This document shows positions 1 through 13,500 of a DNA stretch of 64,000 bases, piece by piece. The translations under genes and the position numbers were made by a program. The notes under the pieces were generated by a model. That model made no database searches. It was given only the letters and a program-made list of their open reading frames with translations, and was not told where the DNA came from. Source of the DNA: Apostichopus japonicus. Its lineage: Eukaryota; Echinodermata; Holothuroidea; Aspidochirotida; Stichopodidae. The stretch is taken from assembly GCF_037975245.1 (NCBI RefSeq), contig NC_092583.1, forward strand, positions 6,235,264 through 6,299,263. Reading direction: 5' to 3'. How positions within the stretch are numbered: position 1 is the stretch's first letter; each line of letters begins with the position of its first letter.

Positions 1-3000
1 AACTGTTGGTCCATCTCCTACTGCTGTTTGTCACATTTTGACCTGTCTTTAGTATATTTCTTCATCCTTCTTTGTAACAATAAATTTACAAAGCCATTTC
101 TGCTACATAAACACAGAATGAAAAACAAATAGTAGCAACCTTTTCAAGGTTTAGCCAAAAAACTGAAATATAAATAATTTTGAGGCTAAGATAATTCGTA
201 TTAGATGTGGACTTCATTCTTAACTACGAAAAAGACTTGGGTTCATATCCAATTTCTGACATGATTACAGAAGAGCTCATGAATTATATTAACTTTCATC
301 ATTTGCTAGTACCTGCAGTATTGTTACTAGGATTTTAAAAGTTGCGTCAAAAGGACTCAACATCTTAAAAATTGTTTGCGTCAGTTCACAAAACACACAT
401 CCCTGCAGTCATCCATGAGAGCATGCACTTAACAATACCTCTACAGGAACACACAATACTTAGTTATAATGATCCTGACAACACAGTGGCTTGTGCACAT
501 TGGAAGCATGTATATAGTGATAGGCCTATAATGTACATGGCAAAAATCCAATAATGAAACTGTTAATACACAACAAAATAACTTTCAAAAATCAAAAGCA
601 GGAAATTTTACTGTAGACTAGTTACCATATATATGCCAATCTAAAAATCATGCAATGCACACTATTGTATGGTATACAACTCCCTTACATAGCATTTCTG
701 AAAATGTTATAGGCTATGCATACGTTGTGAATGTCGGAAATCAATGTTAAGTAAAACAAGTGTCTACACAGAAAATCCCAGCATAAAAATACTGCACTTT
801 TCAACTGATTTAATTGAGCCCCTTAAATGATGTAGAAAATATTACCTATGGATAACATACAGGATAACAAGCCCCTAAAAGCCTCATACTAACTTGCAAC
901 TTTTATGAAGCCCTGTCATAAGTTAAATTAACTAGCGTTGTGCAGATATCGCCAATATCAGTTTTTTGGCGGTATCTGATATTCCAGTTCCAATATTGGC
1001 CTGATACACATACTGATATTGTAAACAGCCAGAATGAAGGACAAATCGCACTTTAAGTAATGGAATAGTACATTACGTATCAAAATCATAATTCAATTCA
1101 AATTGTTTTTTTCATGTGAGTTACAGAAGTACATGACAAAATGATAAGAAACTGATATAATTACACATATGATGGACACTAGAAAAACAAGAATGTTTAT
1201 CAAAGCTAGTGACCAAGAGAAATAGAGAAGGTTTAAAACAACAACAAAAGGAGCATATAAAAAAAAACATAAAATAGTTGGCTATCGTAGGTTATTATTG
1301 TTTGCACAACTCACAAACAGTAACCACATGTATAACTCTCATTTGCTGAATCCGTTAGTAACTTGGAAAAAAAAATATGTGTGTGTATTCTATAACACTA
1401 ATCTTAACCTCGTTTTAAAAAGAACGGTCATTTTCCTCACCAAGTTGATATGCAAGACACTGTGTGCTAGCATTTTCTTTGTTTTGGACAACACAAGCCT
1501 TTACTTCCTGTTACTTCTGTTGTATGATTGGTTACTCTGTTTGACCAACTATGTTGAACACTTAGGCTGCAAGTCTTATACAAACTGTCAATTGGAGCCA
1601 CAAGTTTCTTAGAAAAACATTAGTGTTTCCTGACTAAGAACTTTTACTACCCCTTGTGTTTACCAGAACTAAAACAAACACATTTTCTTCAAATTTTTAA
1701 TTTATTCAATTTATTCATTTCCGTAAAAAATGAAATCTTACCATTAGCCGACTATACTAAGCCTAGTCAAAATGAGCAAGTGCTTCAAGTTTGAATATTT
1801 CGTAAACCATCCAGCAACAAATCGTGAGCCACAAACTTGATTCTCAAAATACAATTTTTCATCAGTCATTGGTGTTTACCAAACTGCATCCATGACCCTC
1901 TTTGCAGCTTTTCAAAGATACACAATTTTTGGAAAGATTTAATAGGTGTCTCCAAGTGTAATAACTTATTCTCAGCTGAGCCTCAGAAGCACTGTGCAAG
2001 TTATTGTGATAGGCTACTACTGTAGTTATGTACATAGTTTTATCAAATGTTTTTCAACATCACACCACAGTGCATTGTTTGTAGGTCTGAATATGCCATG
2101 CTTACAACTTTGATTGGATTCTTGCCAAGAATATTTGCAAGGCCAAAACAGATGTCAGTGGGTATGTTCATTTTTTAATTATATGTTGCATTCACTTGTG
2201 TCATACACCGGCCACACTGCTATGTACGTAACGTTAAGTGGCCTGACTGGTCTGTTTACAGATCGTTATCGGTAAATATATTTCAGTATATTGTGTCTTG
2301 TTTCTTTGACCGACTTATCGACATATTGACCACTTGCTAATTAATTGAGTGGAAAATGAGGCTTAAGAAATGGTTTGTTTAGATCTGATTAATAAATCAT
2401 CGTAAGTAACAAGATGTGACTTTTTTGTGAAAAAGAAAAATTCAATACCAGTTGTGATTATCAGCAATGAGGTTAATATTTTACCTATACTGATATGCCG
2501 CCTATATAGCAAGTATCGGTCGTTAACGAAAACACAAATTAATATCGGTGCAACAAATACTGTTAACACTTTTGCAGTGCAATTTTATTCATAATTTAAT
2601 GAATTTTATCTTTTCCCCAACCATTACAGTATGTAAATAACTTTTTGTGCAATGTCGATTAAAAAGCTCAAGCTTTAATGGTTACTTTGATGATGTACAA
2701 AGTAGTTTACAATTGAACGTTGCACAATAAATTATAAATGAAGCATGCAATCTATGTTTGCATCGTAGAAATTACTCTGGTATCAATGCACACTTTACTT
2801 AAATAGCAATTCTCAATGCAGACAGAACAAACATACTGTGAGATGTAAAATCTTATTCAGTATCATAGATGTTAGCTTCCCAGGAAAATCATAGACTGTC
2901 TCAACTCAAAATTTTGTGATCAAAACAATGATTTAAGTATTACGTGATATTCTAATAAACAATGCAACTGCAACTTCATACCATAAGCTCTTGTCGAAAC

Positions 3001-3669
3001 TTATGGCAAGGCCTAACCTTATGACAAGGCCTAACCTTATGATATTTGAGTGCACACATTGATGATAGCCTATACCACAAACTTCGCTATCTCCACACAG
3101 GGGAAAGTAACGTTACAGTTAGTTGCAGATGAACAAAATACTTTGTGTTCATTGAGCACTACAGATACAAGGGTATTAACAGACAATGGGTAAGGGATTA
3201 TTAGCCAATCAGATCACCAGAAATTTGGGAAAGCATAAACTATTTTTAGCATAAAAATCTCTGTAATGGAAATGTTGTTAGCTCTGTACCGAACCATCAC
3301 AACTTAGGGTTGAATGCTATGATGTTATTTGTTTCAAACACATTTGATCATCTGTAGGATTGGAAAACTTTTGTTCCTTTCTGGAAAACAGTTGCCTCCG
3401 TCAAATGCGAGCAGTTTGCAGATTTTGCGTCCCTGGCTAACCCATTGCATCCTGAATGCAGAATCCTGTGTTCTTAACAATGCTGAGCTGCGTACATCAT
3501 GAGTGATCATTTTCTCAGAAAGGTGACATCACTGATCTATCATTTGCAGAAAGCCTACAACTGTTAATAATTCATTCCTTCCTTACATTATACATACAAA
3601 TTATTCAATGTAATAGAATTATTTCATCAACTTTACTGATGACTTCGGGAAGAAAACAATACAAACAAA
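1..3669. other. Presumed Trio intron sequence left of exon 14
   Basis: AT-rich, stop-rich sequence with no frame resembling the next Trio exon. Besides the possible hAT-like element, it holds a small 18-bp duplication near 3,007-3,045 (AAGGCCTAACCTTATG). Short open frames here show no recognisable motif. Confidence 0.6.
931..2560. mobile_element. Possible hAT-like non-autonomous DNA transposon remnant
   Basis: The left end reads TAGCGTTGTGCAGATATCG; the right end, reversed, begins TATTTGTTGCACCGATATT. These resemble imperfect terminal inverted repeats of the TAGnGTTGCACCGATATCG type seen in many hAT elements. GATAT/TATCG words recur inside both ends. No transposase frame is visible and no clear 8-bp target duplication was found, so this is tentative. 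Confidence 0.35.
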
Positions 3670-6600
3670 GAGTCCACCACTTCTGTAGGTGGCTAAGGCT
3701 ACAGTCCACCACTTCTCTAGGTGACTAAGGCTACACGGTCCACCACTTCTCTAGGTGGCTAAGGCTACACAGTCCACCACTCCTGTAGGTGGCTAATGCT
3801 ACAGTCCACCACTTCTGTAGGTGGCTAATGCTACAGTCCACCACTTCTCTACGTGACTAAGGCTACACAATCCACCACTTCTCTACGTGACTAAGGCTAC
3901 ACAGTCCACCACTTTTGTAGGTGGCTAATGCTACACAGTCCACCACTTCTCTAGGTGGCTAAGGCTACACAGTCAACCACTTCTGTAGGTGGCTAAGGCT
4001 ACACAGTCCACCACTTCTCTAGGTGACTAAGGCTACACAGTCCACCACTTCTCTAGGTGGCTAAGGCTACACAGTCCACAACTTCTGTTGGTGGCTAAGG
4101 CTACACAGTCCACCACTTCTGTAGATGGCTAAGGCTACACAGTCCACCACTTCTCTAGGTGACTAAGGCTACACAGTCCACCACTTCTCTAGGTGGCTAA
4201 TGCTACAGTCCACCACTTCTGTAGGTGGCTAAGGCTACACAGTCCACCACTTCTGTTGGTGGCTAAGGCTACAGTCCACCACTTCTCTAGGTGGCTAATG
4301 CTACAGTCCACCACTTCTCTAGGTGGCTAAGGCTACACAGTCCACCACTTCTGTTGGTGGCTAAGGCTACACAGTCCACCACTTCTGTAGGTGACCAAGG
4401 CTACACAGTCCACCACTTCTCTAGGTGACTAAGGCTACACAGTCCACCACTTCTGTAGGTGGCTAATGCTGCAGTCCACCACTTCTCTAGGTGACTAAGG
4501 CTACAGTCCACCACTTCTGTTGGTGGCTAAGGCTACACAGTCCACAACTTCTGTAGGTGGCTAAGGCTACACAGTCCACCACTTCTGTATGTGTCTAAGG
4601 CTACACAGTCCACCACTTCTCTAGGTGACTAAGGCTACACAGTCCACCACTTCTGTAGGTGGCTAATGCTACAGTCCACCACTTCTCTAGGTGGCTAAGG
4701 CTACAGTCCACCACTTCTGTTGGTGGCTAAGGCTACACAGACCACCACTTCTGTAGGTGACCAAGGCTACACAGTCCACCACTTCTGTTGGTGGCTAAGG
4801 CTACACAGTCCACCACTTCTCTAGGTGGCTAAGGCTACACAGTCCACCACTTCTCTAGGTGGCTAATGCTACAGTCCACCACTTCTCTAGGTGGCTAAGG
4901 CTACACAGTCCACCACTTCTGTTGGTGGCTAAGGCTACACAGTCCACCACTTCTCTAGGTGACTAAGGCTACACAGTCCACCACTTCTGTAGGTGGCTAA
5001 TGCTACAGTCCACCACTTCTCTAGGTGGCTAAGGCTACAGTCCACCACTTCTGTTGGTGGCTAAGGCTACACAGACCACCACTTCTGTAGGTGACCAAGG
5101 CTACACAGTCCACCGCTTCTGTTGGTGGCTAAGGCTACACAGTCCACCACTTCTCTAGGTGGCTAAGGCTACACAGTCCACCACTTCTGTAGGTGGCTAA
5201 TGCTACAGTCCACCACTTCTCTAGGTGGCTAAGGCTACACAGTCCACCACTTCTGTTGGTGGCTAAGGCTACACAGTCCACCACTTCTCTAGGTGACCAA
5301 GGCTACACAGTCCACCACTTCTGTTGGTGGCTAAGGCTACTCAGTCCACCACTTCTCTAGGTGGCTAAGGCTACACAGTCCACCACTTCTGTTGGTGGCT
5401 AAGGCTACACAGTCCACTACTTCTGTTTGTGGCTAAGGCTACACAGTCCACCACTTCTGTAGGTGGCTAATGCTACAGTCCACCACTTCTCTAGGTGGCT
5501 AAGGCTACAGTCCACCACTTCTGTTGGTGGCTAAGGCTACACAGTCCACCACTTCTCTAGGTGGCTAAGGCTACACAGTCCACCACTTCTGTTGGTGGCC
5601 AAGGCTACATAGTCCACCACTTCTGTAGGTGGCTAAGGCTACACAGTCCACCACTTCTCTAGGTGACTAAGGCTACACAGTTCACCACTTCTGTTGGTGG
5701 CTAAGGCTACACAGTCCACCACTTCTCCAGGTGGCTAAGGCTACACAGTCCACCACTTCTGTAGGTGGCTAAGGCTACAGTCCACCACTTCTCTAGGTGG
5801 CTAAGGCTACACAGTCCACCACTTCTCTAGGTGACTAAGGCTACACAGTCCACCACTTCTCTAGGTGGCTAAGGCTACACAGTCCACCACTCCTGTAGGT
5901 GGCTAATGCTACAGTCCACCACTTCTGTAGGTGGCTAAGGCTACACAGTCCACCAATTCTGTAGGTGGCTAAGGCTACACAGTCCACCACTTCTGTAGGT
6001 GGCTCAGGCTACACAGTCCACCACTTCTTTAGGTGACTAAGGCTACACAGTCCACCACTTCTGTAGGTGGCTAAGGCTACACAGTCCACCACTTCTGTTG
6101 GTGGCTAAGGCTACACAGTCCACCACTTCTCTAGGTGGCTAAGGCTACACAGTCCACCACTTCTTTAGGTGGCTAAGGCTACACAGTCCACCACTTCTGT
6201 AGGTTACGAAGGCTACACACTCCACCACTTCTGTACGTGGCTAAGGCTACACAGTCCACTACTTCTCTAGGTGGCTATGGCTACACAGTCCACCACTTCT
6301 CTAGGTCGCTAAGGCTACACAGTCCACCACTTCTCTAGGTGGCTAAGGCTACACAGTCCACCACTTCTCTAGGTGGCTATGGCTAAACAGTCTCCCAGTT
6401 CTGTAGGTGGCTATGGCTACACAGTCCACCACTTCTCTAGGTGGCTAAGGCTACACAGTCCACCACTTCTCTAGGTGGCTAATGCTACAGTCCACCACTT
6501 CTCTAGGTGGCTAAGGCTACACAGTCCACCACTCCTGTAGGTGGCTAAGGCTACACAGTCCACCACTTCTCTACGTGACTAAGGCTACACAGTCCACCAC

Positions 6601-6968
6601 TTCTCTAGGTGACTAAGGCTACACAATCCACCACTTCTGTAAGTGGCTAAGGCTACACAGTCCACCACTTCTGTAGGTGGCTAAGGCTACACAGTCCACC
6701 ACTTCTGTAGGTAACTAAGGCTACACAGTCCACCACTTCTCTAGTTGGCTAAGGCTACACAGTCCACCACTTCTCTAGGTGGCTAAGGCTACACAGTCCA
6801 CCACTTCTCTAGGTGGCTAAGGCCACACAGTCCACCACTTCTGTAGGTGGCTATGGCTAAACAGTCTCCCAGTTCTGTAGGTGGCTATGGCTACACAGTC
6901 CACCAGTTCTGTAGGTGGCTAAGGCTACACAGTCCACCACTTCTATAGGTGGCTAAGGCTACACAGTC
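3670..6968. repeat. Minisatellite, about 97 copies of 32/34 bp
   Basis: Continuous array of units with CCACCACTTCT, then (G/C)TAGGTGGCTAAGG and CTAC. Two length classes differ by an AC dinucleotide at the joint (CTACACAG gives 34 bp, CTACAG gives 32 bp). Recurrent variants: CTCTAGGTGGC, CTGTAGGTGGC, CTGTTGGTGGC, CTCTAGGTGAC. Each unit contains the inverted pair CCACC...GGTGG. Located just downstream (minus sense) of Trio exon 14, presumably in the next intron. Confidence 0.97.
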
Positions 6969-7395
6969 GCATGAATTACTACAGTGTAGATGATGCAACA
7001 CTTAAGTTTCTACCATGCATCATGGCTATTCCAATGATTTTGCAATTAAAACCAGAGAGAATTAAAAAACGTTAATATATTTGTTCAGACATTAAAATTT
7101 ATGGCTTTGATGCATGTAACAATGCAAAAAGAAAGCATAGTTGACTTCATAAAACTAAATCCTGACCAGAAATGAAGCCCTTAATAATAATCATTTGTCA
7201 TTTTCAGGTTATCCTAATGGAAACTATCACAAGCTGCATTTAGATACAAATGAGACAAGTAGATAATCCATGGAGTTTTGTAACACATCTCTACAACTAT
7301 CATTAACTCATCCATTATTAAAGAAAATGCATTATTAGTCTTATGTGGAAACATACTGGTGTTTAATAGAGGTTCACTAATGACGACACACTTAC
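6969..7395. other. Intron sequence next to Trio exon 14
   Basis: AT-rich sequence between the minisatellite and exon 14. I see only the GTAAGT donor of exon 14 at its right edge. Confidence 0.5.
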
Positions 7396-7587
7396 CTCCT
7401 TGGCATTGGTATGGAACGAGACTGAAAGCTCTAGTAGTTGTCTTCTCCTCTCAACTCTAATGATAAAGGTTCTAACACGTCCATCAAGTTCTCTAGCTAC
7501 ATTAGTAACATCCTCTGCATCACATTGTCCACTCTCAGCAAGTTCTTCAGCATCCTTCAGTAAACGCCTTGCATTTGTAATAGTGTT
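7396..7587 (-). CDS. TRIO: Trio exon 14 (spectrin repeat; last exon in window)
   Basis: 64 codons, phase 0 on both sides: NTITNARRLLKDAEELAESG at the start and LLELSVSFHTNAKE at the end (family: LLDMSVSFHTHVKE). Acceptor TTTTTTCAG, donor GAG|GTAAGT. The next family segment (LWTWLEELQ-like) was looked for on the minus strand down to position 1 and not found, so the gene continues outside. Confidence 0.95.
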
Positions 7588-10500
7588 CTGAAAAAACAAA
7601 GAAAACAGATCATTCAGCCATACCACATACACAAAGCAGTGTGTGACTTCAACAAATGTGTGTTATGACCTTATTGTTCCCTGTTGACTTTCTTATTGTT
7701 GATTCTTGTGTCAGCTTCAATGAATATTTCATTACAAGATACAAGTAGAAAATTAACCAATGTACTGTGCAGAACACAGACACCTACCTTTCAATATCTA
7801 CTTCACACTTAAGAGTCTTGAAGTCCATCAATATGAAAACATCATAAATTTAACTTCATCAAGAGGAATTCAATAATTAACACAATTATGACACATAGAA
7901 GTCCTTTAAACCCATTGAAATATTTAAGCTAATTCTTATCACCATTTAAACTTAAAGTTAATCTGAATATAAGTTTGGCGGGAGAGAGTGTAGGATATCT
8001 TCGTATCTAAATATGAGATTCATGAAAGATTCCATTCTTGATACATATATCATGTTTTAAAGATATTTACTGACTTCAAATGACTGGTGACCTCTGATAG
8101 AAACACTATGGTTGATCTACTCCATTAAGAACATCCACACTAAAGATGAGATTCATGCAAGGTTCCATTCTTGAGATATCATATTAATATGATGCACAAT
8201 TTCACCTGTGCTGATCTGTGATGATCTTTGACCTTCACTACAAACAGTAGGCTTCATCTACTCAAGTAAGGGCATCCACAAATTGTACAAAGCTTTCTTA
8301 TGCAACTTTCTTTTCTTGAGATATTGTACAGTCTGACCTCTGTTGACTTCAAATAACCTTGACCTCTACTAAAACAGTGCACTTCATTTATTTACTATGA
8401 GGCATATACATGCAAAGAATGAGATACATCAAAGATTGCTTTCTTGAATTCAGCTGACCTCAAATAATCTTTGACCTCTACAACAAACACTAAGCTTCTT
8501 AAACACAATATGGGGCATTAACACACAAATTTTAAAACCCATTCACTCTTTGCGTTATAAAATACCTTTCATACAAGCGAGACCTGACACATAGAATCAG
8601 AATGCTATAGTTCTAACATTAACTGATATATGACAATTTTTTTCAGATGCCTTTCTGCTTACTTGCACTATTAAAATTATGCAAAATACAAAAATAAAAA
8701 ACCCAGAAAGCTAGCAGGTTTTGTATATCATTGCCATGTTTCATATGAGAACATGTATCACTACACACTAGGTTTACATTTCCACCACAAATGCCCTTTC
8801 CCTTGACAGGATACAGTAACCAGTTAGGTGTAGGCCTATCCACAAACTTAGATCTAAGTTTACCTAGATTTTGACCACTATAGTAAGATCTATATACCAA
8901 GTATTAATCCATCATGTACCTTGGGAGTTAGTGTTTACAAGTCATCACATACATACACACACAATATCACCATTGCCTAGAAACATTCTGCCCATGGCAT
9001 AGAACCAAATTCACTGCTCTATGAATTGGTTTTTAGCAGAGAAAGTGTTTAACAATCACTTAATATGCAGAAGGTAAATGACAAAAGTTTGCAGAACATC
9101 AAGTATGATGTTGTTTTTGTTGGTATTTTAAAAGACCCAAGTTCTGTCTATTACCCGACTCCAGAATTAGCATCTCTCAGATGAAGATGCTCCTTCAATA
9201 GTTTGTCCACGAGATCAACTGATCAAACAGCCACAAAGTACACAGACTAGCTTACACAATAAAACTGACCATCATTTCTAGAATTATGTTAATAATTACA
9301 TCAACAGGGAAGCAGTTCATATTTCATCATCCTTCAATTAAAAGATGACAAGCAGAATATCAATCCCATCCTTCCCTATATTGCACTGCCTTCTGGTTAT
9401 CATTCTCTACAGAACAAAGAGATTTGATGAAGTATGTGATTGAGGATGGGCCATCAGTTGTAATTACTCAACTTTCATCCCCTGATGAGCAACAAGATCA
9501 CTCCCCACCTAAATATCCTCCAGCATCGTTCTCATTTTGTCAGCATGTGTTGATGCTTAGATATTCAAAGCATTCCCTGCAGCCAAAGCCACAAATCTAG
9601 AGAACCAATTTCTTCGCACTTGCGGTAATTGGTAGGTTAACCAAATGTGCAGGGGAAAATAAGAACATCTATCAAAAGCCATTTTTCCAGTCTAAAGACA
9701 GCCAATTTAGCTAGATGTACAAGGGAGATTTTGAGTGTTGATAGTACTGTCTAGTTACACTCAACTTACAACTTAGGTCTGCATACATTACAACCAATCT
9801 TCAGATAGGTAAAAGAATATATGACACATGGATATGGAACCATCTTCATATTTTGAAAAGTTGTAAAACCTCTGTGACAATCTCTCTAATTGTCATTCTA
9901 AACAATTCACAGTAAGAATTGATATATCTCTAAGAACAATCAATTTCACAAATGCTTCTTTTCAATATGTTAAATATTTCAGATTGTTTTATGATATGCA
10001 GAATACACACTTGAGAAGAGAAAGAAATTCAAACAAATCAACAAACAAATGACCAGTGCTTGACACTACTAACATGACAACAACAACAAGAGAGATGTCA
10101 AGTTATGTGTTGTGACTTGTGACAAGTTAAACACAGGAAACTTACAATGTTATTGTTGAATGCTGTTGACAGATTGAATGTATATGGCAGTCCTCTTGAC
10201 ATTAGAATCTGATCCCTCTACCCATGGAGCTATCAGTAATAGCTCCATGCTCTACCACAGCATCTGAGACCACAACAATATATCAATCAACTACTAACCC
10301 TACTGACACCTCAGCATGCTTCCAAAGCCACAACTCAAGGGGTTATGCTTTGGGCTATAACATCTCACTGGTATTTCTCAGCCAAATTAAAGTTATTAGT
10401 ATCGTTGACACTGTGAAATAGGATGTCTAAGCTTCTCAACCACAAACTTATAAACAAAACCCAACTTTGTATCAATTTGATACTACCATATACCATCAAA

Positions 10501-13500
10501 TATGCAGTTGTATTACAAAGTATAGCAAATGATAAATATTCTTCATATCCAATAGAGGAGAAAAAAGAGGCAAATTGAGGTAAACAATGAACATTTTCTC
10601 TTGTTGTACTGTAATATTACTTTGATTGATGCTATAAGCAAGTACTGTATCTCTCATCAATACCATGCTGATTGTTCACAAGTTGCTAATGTGTTTTGTA
10701 ACAACAGCTACAATACTTTAGTTAAATAGCATCGCGAGGGTTGATAATGTCCCGTGTGTATATTAAAACATGTATCAAATCAATTATCAACAATAGTTAT
10801 CATAGACTGAGCAAACACAGGACATTCATCCAGCAATTAAGCAAGACTTAAAATATCATTAATACAGAAATTATTCCAAAAGTAAGGAGTGATAATCTCT
10901 AATGAGACTTGAAGCAGGTCTTGAAGTACCCATTAGTACTCAAGTCATTTCATAAAACATTACATTAATTGTGTCTGATTGGCACAGACCTACATCACTG
11001 ACTTAACATTGCAAAAATACATATCTTGAAAAATTGTAACACTTTGGTCAAATTCTACCAGTCCAAACACAATACTTTAATTGCCATCCAACTTCATGTT
11101 ATTAATGTTCCATAGAGTGACTCCATTACTTAAGTACAGACATTATTCAACAAGACAAATCAATACAGTTGCATTTCTTGATCACAATAAATAATTTATA
11201 CATACCCTATATTCCTGTAAAGTGTATATCCAATTGAGCAACTGAACAAATTCTCACACATTATGTAGGAAAAGCTTACAAATACTATACCAGTTGTTGT
11301 GGGAGAGCAGACATAAAGTGTTATTCTTGTACTCTAAGAGTATCAGGCCTACATGTGAAGCAGGATACAAGATAGTAACCATAAAACAACTATTGTATGA
11401 GATACCTGTCACAGTAGTAGAAAGTATGAAGAGGTCAATAAGTGAAGAATAGTCCCATGTTTTGTAATTCAGCATTAATCATGCATAGAAACTGAATGGT
11501 ATTTAATATAGTACATCTCAAAATTGAACCTGGCAAAACTTTGAAGTTCTCTCTAACAAGTAGCTAAGTATGATGTGTTGTTACTGCTGTCTCTATCTGT
11601 GTGGATTGTCTATTTCTTGATCCATTTTACAAATCATCCAGAGAAGAGCCTGTTCACCATAAATTGCTGCTCTGCTGTTGTAACAGCCCCCCCCCCCCCA
11701 ACAATGACCACTTAAAGCACTTTTACCTTGATCAGATTACCTGATAAGGTCTGCCATTACAGACCTAAATCTCTCACAACTCTCGGCCTCCTATCCAATG
11801 CCATGGTACTGCAGCATGGCAGTAAGATGAATTGATATCTTTCTTAGAATTGTAAGAGCTACAACTTGTGTAACTTGATTTTTACCAACTCTTGATTATG
11901 ATTCTGTTTTGTTATCCACTGCCTTTATTTTCTTGCCTATCAATATATCTATTATATTTTATTATCCTGCTGGTTCAATACATATCTCAATTTTCTTATC
12001 TCTGGGACCAATCCAACATTGTAACAGTCACTATTAGCTAAGGCACAATGCATTCCTGCATTACAAGTTATTACCAAAATATAATCACAACAACTTTCAG
12101 TAAAACCATCAGACAGTTTTCCTTCATCACATATAACATAGCACAGAAATATGCTTGATATTTAATATTAAAAAGTTTCTGCAAGTTGCAGAGACTTACC
12201 TTGCTACTTTCTAACTGCTTCAGCAGCTGGGTCAATCACAAGATAACACTGTTTGGGAACAAAGAGTATTCCAGCCAACACAAGTGTTAATAAATATTGC
12301 TCTACCATTTGTAGGAGTAAAGATTTACTCACAGTAGACCGTACAATTGACAGAATGACTCTCCAAGTCTACAATAACCCTGCTGAATGCCTGGTCGGTG
12401 CTTGACTCTTCTTCGATTAGTCCATTAAAATAGCAGGGGGATAACAAGTTGACTCAAACTGTGCACAGTGCTTAGAGTTACCCAACCACAAGAGAGTTGA
12501 ACAACATTTGAAATATACTGCTGTTACTTCCCAACAAATTGCAGGTCCAAGATAAGGATAACTTGTTCTACCAAACATGCATCAAAGACAACTCTTAAAG
12601 GCAGAGATAGTAAGTTTCACTGGAGACTTTCATTCTACCAAACATGCATCAAAGACAACTCTTAAAGGCAGAGATAGTAAGTTTCACTGGAGACTTTCAT
12701 TCTACCAAACATGCATCAAAGACAACTCTTAAAGGCAGAGATAGTAAGTTTCACTGGAGACTTTCATTCTACCAAACATGCATCAAAGACAACTATTAAA
12801 GGCAGAGATAGTAAGTTTCACTGGAGACTTTCATTCTACCAAACATGCATCAAAGACAACTCTTAAAGGCAGAGATAGTAAGTTTCACTGGAGACTTTCA
12901 TTCTACCAAACATGCATCAAAGACAACTCTTAAAGGCAGAGATAGTAAGTTTCACTGGAGACTTTCATTCTACCAAACATGCATCAAAGACAACTCTTAA
13001 AGGCAGAGATAGTAAGTTTCACTGGAGACTTTCATTCTACCAAACATGCATCAAAGACAACTCTTAAAGGCAGAGATAGTAAGTTTCACTGGAGACTTTC
13101 ATTCTACCAAACATGCATCAAAGACAACTCTTAAAGGCAGAGATAGTAAGTTTCACTGGAGACTTTCATTCTACCAAACATGCATCAAAGACAACTCTTA
13201 AAGGCAGAGATAGTAAGTTTCACTGGAGACTTTCATTCTACCAAACATGCATCAAAGACAACTCTTAAAGGCAGAGATAGTAAGTTTCACTGGAGACTTT
13301 CATTCTACCAAACATGCATCAAAGACAACTCTTAAAGGCAGAGATAGTAAGTTTCACTGGAGACTTTCATTCTACCAAACATGCATCAAAGACAACTCTT
13401 AAAGGCAGAGATAGTAAGTTTCACTGGAGACTTCACTTTCAACTCAAGTCAATCTTATCTATATATTAAGATCCATGTTACACAGTGCTAGTGTGCAGTG

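Noticed and set aside
1298-1612. 104-codon frame as a transposase
   Set aside because: No catalytic or zinc-finger motif; hydrophobic, AT-driven text.
3670-6968. CRISPR-like array
   Set aside because: Units are contiguous tandem repeats with no unique spacers, and the context is an animal gene.
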